A stretch of DNA of 5,565 nt from Pseudomonas sp. (lineage in GTDB: Bacteria > Pseudomonadota > Gammaproteobacteria > Pseudomonadales > Pseudomonadaceae), in assembly GCA_003527165.1 (NCBI GenBank), contig DPSI01000578.1:2484-8048 (forward strand). Direction: 5' to 3'. Positions 1 through 4,648 of the stretch are shown one piece after another. Every line of letters begins with the position of its first letter. Within the stretch, counting starts at the first letter, position 1. The notes beneath the pieces are model-generated. The model had not been told where the DNA came from. It did no database searches and saw only the letters and a list, made by a program, of their open reading frames with translations. Both the position numbers and the translations under genes were made by a program.

Positions 1-11
1 AGCCCACCATC

Positions 12-15
12 AGGA
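12..15 (+). promoter_or_regulatory. Ribosome binding site of the binding-protein gene
   Basis: AGGA lies 8 nt before the ATG at 24, inside the A-rich leader CAGGAAACTAAAA. It supports the ATG at 24 over the in-frame ATG at 39, whose upstream sequence is poor. Only 23 nt of leader are in the window, so the promoter and any operator lie outside it. Confidence 0.75.
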
Positions 16-23
16 AACTAAAA

Positions 24-1130
24 ATGCTGAATAAGTTCATGAAACGGACCTTGTGTGCGGCGGTTGCTCTCGGCCTGGCAGGGACGACGGGCGTCGCCTC
101 GGCGCAGGAAGGGCAGGGGCTGACGCTCGAAAAACCGGCGAAGATCGCCATGCTCTACATCAGCCCGCGCAACGATGGCGGCTGGACCCAGGCTTTCGAC
201 GAGGCGCGGCAGAAGCTCGAAGCCGAGCTGGATACCAAGATCCAGTACGTCGAAAGCGTGCCGGAGAACGCTTCCTCGATCCGCCCGGCCGTCGACCGGC
301 TGATCCAGCGCGGCGCCAACGTGATCATCGGCACTGCCTTCGGCTACTCGGACACCTTCAGGGATCTGGCCGACAAGTACCCGGACGTGGCCTTCCTCAA
401 CGGCTCGGGCACCACCAACAGCGCCAACCTTGAGTCGTTCTACGGACGCACCTACGAAAGCCAGTATCTATGCGGCATGGCCGCCGGCGCGGCATCCAAG
501 ACCGGCAAGCTCGGCTTCGTCGCCGCCAACCCTTTCGGCCAGGTGAACTGGACGGTCAACGCCTTTGCCCTCGGTGCTCAGCAGATCAACCCGGATGCCA
601 CCGTCACCGTGGTCTACACCGGCGCCTGGAACGATCCGGTCAAGGAACGCGCCGCCGCCATGGCGCTGATCGATGCCGGCGCCGATGTGCTCGGCCAGCA
701 CGTCGACAGCCCGACGCCGCAGATCGTCGCCCAGGAGCGCGGCGTGCACGGCACTGGACATCATCGCGACATGAGCGAGTTCGCGCCGGACGCGACGGTG
801 TGTTCCTCGGTGTGGGTCTGGGACAAGTTTCTCGCCCCCGAGCTGAAGAAGATCAGCGCCGGCAACTGGACGCCACCGGAGCACGGCGCGCTGCTGTCCA
901 TGGCCGAAGGCGGGACCGATGCGGCCTGCTGCGGCCCGGCCGTCTCGGAGGCGGACAAGGCCAAAATCATGGCCGCGCGCGAGGAGCTGCTCAAAGGCGA
1001 GAAGCAGATCTACGCCGGGCCCATGGTCGACCGCGACGGGACCGAGCGCATCGCGGCTGGCGAGGTCATGGCTGACTCCGCGCTCTGGCAGATGGACTGG
1101 TTCGTCAAGGGAGTGACCACGCAGCAATGA
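24..1130 (+). CDS. BMP/PnrA-family ABC transporter periplasmic substrate-binding protein, probably for nucleosides or purines
   Basis: This 368-residue protein is the likely periplasmic receptor that delivers substrate to the permease pair encoded downstream. A signal peptide is visible: basic start (residues 4-8, KFMKR), hydrophobic core 10-24, and an ASA|Q site after residue 27. There is no lipobox cysteine, so it should be a soluble periplasmic protein and not a lipoprotein. The mature part has the BMP (COG1744) layout: a first strand KIAMLYISP (40-48) followed by DGGWTQAFDE (51-60), ANVIIGTAFGYSD (98-110), GRTYESQYLCGMAAG (141-155), GKLGFVAANP (161-170), GQHVDSPTPQ (224-233) and GHHRDMSEFAPDA (245-257). 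The last two correspond to the ligand-side segments of the PnrA/BmpA fold. Length is normal for the family. The TGA overlaps the ATPase ATG by 4 nt, so the two genes are probably translationally coupled. The nucleoside or purine substrate is inferred from the family and operon; a related ligand is possible. Confidence 0.9.
   Translation: MLNKFMKRTLCAAVALGLAGTTGVASAQEGQGLTLEKPAKIAMLYISPRNDGGWTQAFDEARQKLEAELDTKIQYVESVPENASSIRPAVDRLIQRGANVIIGTAFGYSDTFRDLADKYPDVAFLNGSGTTNSANLESFYGRTYESQYLCGMAAGAASKTGKLGFVAANPFGQVNWTVNAFALGAQQINPDATVTVVYTGAWNDPVKERAAAMALIDAGADVLGQHVDSPTPQIVAQERGVHGTGHHRDMSEFAPDATVCSSVWVWDKFLAPELKKISAGNWTPPEHGALLSMAEGGTDAACCGPAVSEADKAKIMAAREELLKGEKQIYAGPMVDRDGTERIAAGEVMADSALWQMDWFVKGVTTQQ
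1107..1113 (+). promoter_or_regulatory. Probable ribosome binding site of the ATPase gene
   Basis: AAGGGAG lies inside the 3' end of the binding-protein gene, 13 nt before the ATG at 1127. The spacing is long, so the ATGA overlap with the upstream stop codon probably contributes through re-initiation. Confidence 0.5.
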
Positions 1131-2794
1131 GCAACCTCAACGCGATCCAGCTTTCCGGGGTCAGCAAGTCGTTCGACGGCTTCATGGCCCTGTCCCAGGC
1201 GGATTTCACCGCCAAGTGGGGCGAGGTGCATGCGCTGCTCGGCGAGAACGGCGCGGGCAAATCCTCGCTGATGAACATCGCCGCCGGCCTCTATGCACCG
1301 GAAAGCGGATCGCTGTTGATCGACGATAACGTGGTGCGGCTGTCCGGCCCGCGTGATGCCAGTCGTTATCGCATCGGCATGGTTCACCAGCATTTCAAGC
1401 TGGTGAAGCCGTTTACCGTTGCCGAGAACATTCTGCTCGGCCTGCCCGAGCAGCCCGGCAACAGTACCTTCACCGGCAGCCACCGTCAGCGCCTGCGCAT
1501 GCTGGAGGTGCAGATCCGCGACAAGGCGGCGGAGCTGGGTTTTGCCATCGACCCCAGACAGTCCACGGATAGGCTCTCGGTGGCCGAACAACAGCGCGTG
1601 GAGATTCTCAAGGTATTGCTGGCCGGTGCGCGGATCCTGATCCTCGACGAGCCGACGGCGGTACTCACCGATCAGGAAGCCGAGCGCCTGCTGGAGACGG
1701 TGCGTGCCTTTGCCCGGCAGGGCGCGGCGGTGATCCTGGTCACACACAAGATGAGCGATGTGAAGCGCTTCGCCGACCGTGTCACGGTGATGCGCGGCGG
1801 GCGGACTATCCAGACCCTCGATCCGCAGAGCGTCTCGGTGCCCGAGCTGGTGCGCCTGACAGTGGGCGAATCGGCGCCGGCCAGCGAATACCAGCCGGCC
1901 ACGCCGGGCGAGGAGCGGCTGCGGGTGCGCAAGCTGCGCTCGCTGACGACGGCAGGGCAGGGAGCGCTCAACGGCGTCGACCTGAGTTTGCGGGCCGGCG
2001 AGATCTACGGCATCGCTGGCGTCGGTGGCAACGGCCAGAGCGAACTGGCCAACGTGCTGATGGGCCTGCCCGAACCCTGCGAAGGTAAGCTCGAGTTGGC
2101 CGGCTTTGGCGACCTGCGCCGCGCCAGCAGCGAGCAGCGCCGTGAGCTGCGCATCGCCTCGATCCCGGCCGATCGCTACGGCACGGCGCTGGCGGGCGAA
2201 CTCTCGGTGGCGGAGAACTTCGGTGTCGGACAGATCCACAGCGGCCGCTACGGCACCTTCTTCAACCTGCGGCGCAAGCGCCTGGAGGCGGAGGCCGCCG
2301 AGGCCGTCGCGGGCTTCGATGTGCAGGGCGTGCGTTCGCTGAAGCAGAAGGCCGCGCTGCTTTCCGGCGGCAACGCGCAGAAGCTGGTGATCGCCCGGGA
2401 GTTCTCCCGTGACCCGCAGCTGGTGCTGGTGCACAGCCCCAGCCGCGGACTGGACGTGCGCGCTACGGCCGCAGTGCATGCGCGGCTGCGCGCCGCCCGC
2501 GATGCCGGCGCCGCGGTGCTGGTGATCAGCGAAGACCTCGATGAAGTGCTGGCCCTGGCCGACCGCATCGGCGTGATGAATGCCGGGCGTATCGTCGCCG
2601 AGTTCGACCGCCCCGCCGATCGCCAGGCCATTGGCAAGGCGATGGTAAGCCATGGAGAGCTTAGTCATGGAGAGATGAGGCGTGAAGAAGTCGGCAACGG
2701 TAGGGCCGAACGTGTTCGGCCAATGCCACCGAGCAGAGCCGTTGGGCGCGGTGCAGAGCATCGGCCGAATAAATTCGGCCCTACGGGTAACTGA
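1127..2794 (+). CDS. Double-domain ABC importer ATPase (YufO/RbsA-like), with a C-terminal tail read from repeat DNA
   Basis: This cytoplasmic ATPase, 555 residues as read, should power the importer. Domain 1 has Walker A GENGAGKS (39-46), Q-loop Q88, signature LSVAEQQR (150-157), Walker B ILILDEPT (170-177, catalytic E175) and H-loop H207. Domain 2 has a degenerate Walker A GVGGNGQS without lysine (298-305), an intact LSGGN signature (412-416), and HSPSRGLD (436-443) where Walker B Asp-Glu would be, followed by SEDLDE in place of a switch histidine. A degenerate second domain with a good signature is usual in this family, so site 1 is probably the main hydrolytic site. The normal protein appears to end near residue 506 plus a short SHGELSHGEM tail. 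From residue 518 on, the frame runs into inserted DNA and the first palindromic repeat, and stops at TGA 2792-2794. Joining the GAGATGAG copies at 2672 and 3502 gives a 520-residue protein, close to the family norm of about 510. The ATG overlaps the upstream stop codon. Confidence 0.9.
   Translation: MSNLNAIQLSGVSKSFDGFMALSQADFTAKWGEVHALLGENGAGKSSLMNIAAGLYAPESGSLLIDDNVVRLSGPRDASRYRIGMVHQHFKLVKPFTVAENILLGLPEQPGNSTFTGSHRQRLRMLEVQIRDKAAELGFAIDPRQSTDRLSVAEQQRVEILKVLLAGARILILDEPTAVLTDQEAERLLETVRAFARQGAAVILVTHKMSDVKRFADRVTVMRGGRTIQTLDPQSVSVPELVRLTVGESAPASEYQPATPGEERLRVRKLRSLTTAGQGALNGVDLSLRAGEIYGIAGVGGNGQSELANVLMGLPEPCEGKLELAGFGDLRRASSEQRRELRIASIPADRYGTALAGELSVAENFGVGQIHSGRYGTFFNLRRKRLEAEAAEAVAGFDVQGVRSLKQKAALLSGGNAQKLVIAREFSRDPQLVLVHSPSRGLDVRATAAVHARLRAARDAGAAVLVISEDLDEVLALADRIGVMNAGRIVAEFDRPADRQAIGKAMVSHGELSHGEMRREEVGNGRAERVRPMPPSRAVGRGAEHRPNKFGPTGN
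2648..2677 (+). repeat. In-frame 15-bp tandem duplication at the ATPase 3' end
   Basis: AGCCATGGAGAGCTT (2648-2662) is followed directly by AGTCATGGAGAGATG (2663-2677), which encode SHGEL and SHGEM. The host sequence beyond the array, AGCCATGAATGA (3508-3519), looks like a degenerate third copy that now carries the permease ATG. The second copy contains GGAGAG (2669-2674), the likely former ribosome site of permease 1. Confidence 0.7.
2672..2679. repeat. Left copy of the 8-bp direct repeat bracketing the palindrome array
   Basis: GAGATGAG occurs here and again at 3502-3509, with the whole array between them. Joining the two copies rebuilds a sensible ATPase end overlapping the permease start. 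The repeat is therefore either a target duplication from insertion or the homology used by a recombination event. Between it and the first unit (2680-2699) is a 20-bp stretch that only loosely resembles the array linkers. Confidence 0.7.
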
Positions 2795-3167
2795 CGAAAT
2801 GGAGGCCACGCAACCCGTAGGGCCGAACGTGTTCGGCCAATGCCACCGAGCACACCCGTTGGGCACGGTGCAGAGGATCGGCCGAATAAATTCGGCCCTA
2901 CCGGTACCCGAACGTATGCGGACTACGCAATCCGTAGGGCCGAACGTGTTCGGCCAATGCCACCGAACAGAACCGTTGGGCGCGGTGCAGAGGATCGGCC
3001 GAATAAATTCGGCCCTACGGGTAACTGACGAAATGGGGGCCACGCAACCCGTAGGGCCGAACGTGTTCGGCCAATGTTGCCGAACACACCCGTTGGGCAC
3101 GGTGCAGAGGATCGGCCGAATAAATTCGGCCCTACCGGTACCCGAACGTATGCGGGCCACGCGACCC
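2700..3167. repeat. Higher-order duplication: a 234-bp two-unit block present twice
   Basis: Units 1 and 3 share the loop with AGCCG/AACCG-TTGGGCGCGG and the linker GGTAACTGACGAAATGG. Units 2 and 4 share ACACCCGTTGGGCACGG and the linker GGTACCCGAACGTATGCGG. The order is therefore A-B-A-B, then B-like units 5, 6 and 7. Block 2700-2933 is matched by 2934-3167 with few differences, as expected if a two-unit block was duplicated by unequal exchange or slippage. Confidence 0.8.
2774..2827. repeat. 15-bp perfect inverted repeat across the unit 1/unit 2 linker
   Basis: TTCGGCCCTACGGGT (2774-2788) is exactly complementary to ACCCGTAGGGCCGAA (2813-2827), with a 24-nt loop. Palindrome 2 of one unit can therefore pair with palindrome 1 of the next unit, as an alternative to pairing within its own unit. 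Type B linkers (CTACCGGTACC...) give shorter arms, so the alternative fold is favoured only across type A linkers (after units 1 and 3). Confidence 0.75.
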
Positions 3168-3284
3168 GTAGGGCCGAACGTGTTCGGCCAATGTCGCCGA
3201 GCAGATCCAATGGGCGCGGTGCAGAACATCGGCCGAATAAATTCGGCCCTACCGGTACCCGAACGTATGCGGGCCACGCAACCC

Positions 3285-3306
3285 GTCGGGCCGAACATGT
3301 TCGGCC
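3285..3306. repeat. Variant palindrome 1 of unit 6, a perfect 18-bp palindrome
   Basis: Unit 6 opens GTCGGG instead of GTAGGG, and its first palindrome is GGCCGAACATGTTCGGCC (3289-3306), fully self-complementary. Units 1-5 have GT at the centre and unit 7 has TT plus a mismatch in the arm (GGTC). The variation falls at the centre and towards the right-hand end of the array. Confidence 0.8.
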
Positions 3307-3402
3307 AATGTTGCCGAGCACACCCGTTGGGCGCGGTGCAGAGCATCGGCCGAATAAATTCGGCCCTACCGGTACCGCGAACTTATGCGGACTACGCAAT
3401 CC

Positions 3403-3501
3403 GTAGGGCCGAACTTGTTCGGTCAATGTTGCCTAGCACACCCGTTAGGTGCGGTGGCCGAGCGAATTCGGCCCACCGACACCCGAACGATGCGACTACG
3501 C
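3403..3501. repeat. Degenerate terminal unit 7 and truncated linker
   Basis: Palindrome 1 reads GGCCGAACTTGTTCGGTC (3407-3424) and palindrome 2 reads GGCCGAGCGAATTCGGCC (3456-3473). About 11 bp are missing relative to other cores, mainly the CAGAGCATC segment before palindrome 2. The following linker (CGACACCCGAACGATGCGACTACGC) is a type B linker with small deletions. It stops where host sequence GAGATGAGCC resumes, before the next unit would have started. Confidence 0.8.
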
Positions 3502-3509
3502 GAGATGAG
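3502..3509. repeat. Right copy of the 8-bp direct repeat bracketing the array
   Basis: GAGATGAG here matches 2672-2679. It lies directly before CC-ATG of permease 1. Read in the ATPase frame it continues ATG AGC CAT GAA TGA, which would end the ATPase 8 nt inside the permease gene. It also carries the only, weak, ribosome-site remnant (GAG, 7 nt before the ATG). Confidence 0.7.
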
Positions 3510-3511
3510 CC

Positions 3512-4648
3512 ATGAATGAACAGGTGCGCCCGATGATGCTTGAACAGGCCACACAGGCCGCGAAACAACCCAAGCCGCCGTTCCTCGCGCGACGCTATGC
3601 GCTCGAGATACGCCAGCAACTGGCTTGGCACTGGCAGGCGCTGATCATCGGGCTGGCGCTGGTGCTGGGCCTGGGGGTCTCCGCCGCGATCCTGGTCGCT
3701 GCAGGTGTGCCGGCCGGCGAGCTGCTCAACGAGTTCGTAATCCTCACCGTGTTCGATGCGCAGAGCCTGAAAGCCGTGCTGTTCCAGGCCTCGCCAATGA
3801 TCCTTGTCGGCCTGGCCGGCTGCATGGCGTTTCGCGCCAAGTTCTGGAACCTGGGGCTGGAGGGCCAGATGATCTGGGGCGCCGTCGGCGCCACGGCGAT
3901 CTCGCTGTTCCAGATCGGCCCACCCTCGCTGCGCTTGCCGCTGATGCTGGCCGCGGCGATCTTCTGTGGCTTGCTCTGGGCGCTGGCGCCGGTGCTGCTC
4001 AAGCTGCGGCTGAAGGTCAACGAAATCATCTCCACGCTGATGCTCAATTACCTGGCACTCAACTTCCTGCTGCACCTGCTCTACGGTAGCTGGAAGGATC
4101 CGAGGAGTTCGTTTCCCTATTCCCCGCAATTCCAGCCGTTCGAGCGCCTGCCCGAGCTGTTCGAGGGCATCAGCGCGGCGGTGCCGCTGGCAATCGTCGT
4201 GGCCTTGCTGGCGCTGTGGTTCCTCGGCATTTCCCGCGCCGGTCTCTATCTTCGGTTCGTCGACGCCAACCCCAGGGTGGCTGGCGCGGTCGGCGTGCCG
4301 GTGCAGAAGATGATCATCGGCACGGTACTGATTTCCGGCGCCATGGCCGGGATCGCTGGTTTCCTGGTGACCGCAGGGCAGGAGGGACGGCTGACCCAGT
4401 CGTTCTACCAGGGCTACGGCTTCTCCGGCATCCTCATCGCCTTTCTCGCCCGCAACAATCCGGTCGCGGCGTTGGTGGTGGCGTTGCTGATGGCGATGCT
4501 GTTCGTTGCCGGGCGCAGCCTGCAGGTGTTCTACCAGATCCCGTTTTCCATGGTGCAGCTGATCCAGGCGATCCTGGTGATCTGCGTCGCTTCTTCGGAT
4601 TTCTTTATCCGCCACCGTATCCGCCGCGTTCAGGGAGGCGAAAGCTGA
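3512..4648 (+). CDS. ABC importer inner-membrane permease 1, BPD_transp_2 family (YufP-like)
   Basis: This 378-residue membrane protein should form half of the substrate channel with permease 2. After a polar cytoplasmic start (1-40), hydrophobic segments lie near residues 43-65, 94-107, 117-133, 142-164, 174-192, 222-240, 267-289, 303-333 and 348-363. Family motifs visible are FRAKFWNLGLEGQ (107-119), KVNEIISTLMLN (168-179) and the loop FVDANPRVAGAVGV (249-262), which probably faces the ATPase. It ends in a basic tail (RHRIRR). Length is normal. ATG 3512 is chosen because the joined ancestral junction places GGAGAG 7 nt before it. In the present sequence only GAG (3502-3504) remains, so translation may be weak or may start at ATG 3533 or 3536, losing 7-8 residues before any membrane segment. 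The gene begins 717 nt after the ATPase stop, unlike the overlapping neighbours. Confidence 0.92.
   Translation: MNEQVRPMMLEQATQAAKQPKPPFLARRYALEIRQQLAWHWQALIIGLALVLGLGVSAAILVAAGVPAGELLNEFVILTVFDAQSLKAVLFQASPMILVGLAGCMAFRAKFWNLGLEGQMIWGAVGATAISLFQIGPPSLRLPLMLAAAIFCGLLWALAPVLLKLRLKVNEIISTLMLNYLALNFLLHLLYGSWKDPRSSFPYSPQFQPFERLPELFEGISAAVPLAIVVALLALWFLGISRAGLYLRFVDANPRVAGAVGVPVQKMIIGTVLISGAMAGIAGFLVTAGQEGRLTQSFYQGYGFSGILIAFLARNNPVAALVVALLMAMLFVAGRSLQVFYQIPFSMVQLIQAILVICVASSDFFIRHRIRRVQGGES
4633..4638 (+). promoter_or_regulatory. Ribosome binding site of permease 2
   Basis: GGGAGG lies 9 nt before the ATG at 4648, inside the last codons of permease 1. It is the strongest ribosome site in the window and fixes the start of permease 2. 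Confidence 0.8.

Larger units (their letters stand above)
2700..3476. repeat. Tandem array of seven 117-bp REP/BIME-like palindromic units
   Basis: Units start with GTAGGGCC (GTCGGGCC in unit 6) at 2700, 2817, 2934, 3051, 3168, 3285 and 3403. Spacing is 117 bp, except 118 between the sixth and seventh. Each unit is an 85-bp core plus a 32-bp linker. The core begins GTAGGGCCGAA and ends with its exact complement TTCGGCCCTAC. It contains palindrome 1 (GGCCGAAC-GT-GTTCGGCC) and palindrome 2 (GGCCGAAT-AA-ATTCGGCC), which are inverted copies of one REP-like sequence, plus an inner CACCG/CGGTG pairing in several units. Palindrome 2 is identical in units 1-6 and palindrome 1 is identical in units 1-5, while linkers and loops vary. 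This suggests conservation of structure. Unit 7 is shortened by about 11 bp and degenerate. The array fills the whole gap between ATPase and permease 1 and contains no convincing gene. No U-tract follows any hairpin, so these are not classical terminators. Confidence 0.92.

Noticed and set aside
24..1130. Lipoprotein signal on the binding protein
   Set aside because: Cys11 lies inside the hydrophobic core with no lipobox before it, and an ASA|Q signal peptidase I site is present instead.
2763..2785. Intrinsic terminator formed by GGCCGAATAAATTCGGCC
   Set aside because: The stem is stable enough, but it is followed by CTACGG and not a T-run, and it recurs many times inside an operon whose downstream genes have no visible promoter of their own.
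1010..3346. 778-codon open frame on the minus strand
   Set aside because: It runs antisense to the well-supported ATPase and through the repeat array, where the 117-bp period keeps any stop-free frame open. It has no recognisable domain and is explained by high GC plus the repeats.
2700..3476. CRISPR array
   Set aside because: The repeated unit is 117 bp with nearly everything repeated, there are no unique spacers, and no cas genes are visible.
2700..3476. Integron attC sites (core length near 85 bp, and GTTGGGC fits GTTRRRY)
   Set aside because: The GTTGGGC lies in the loop and not at the end of the inverted repeat, no matching RYYYAAC partner lies at the other end, and there are no cassettes or integrase.
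2682..3515. 277-codon + strand frame as a tandem-repeat protein gene
   Set aside because: It starts at GTG with no properly spaced ribosome site, differences between copies are mostly nonsynonymous, and the conserved parts are the palindromic stems.
3392..4615. 407-codon minus-strand open frame
   Set aside because: It is antisense to permease 1, with a low-complexity Q/H/R/E-rich translation typical of the complement of a hydrophobic GC-rich gene.
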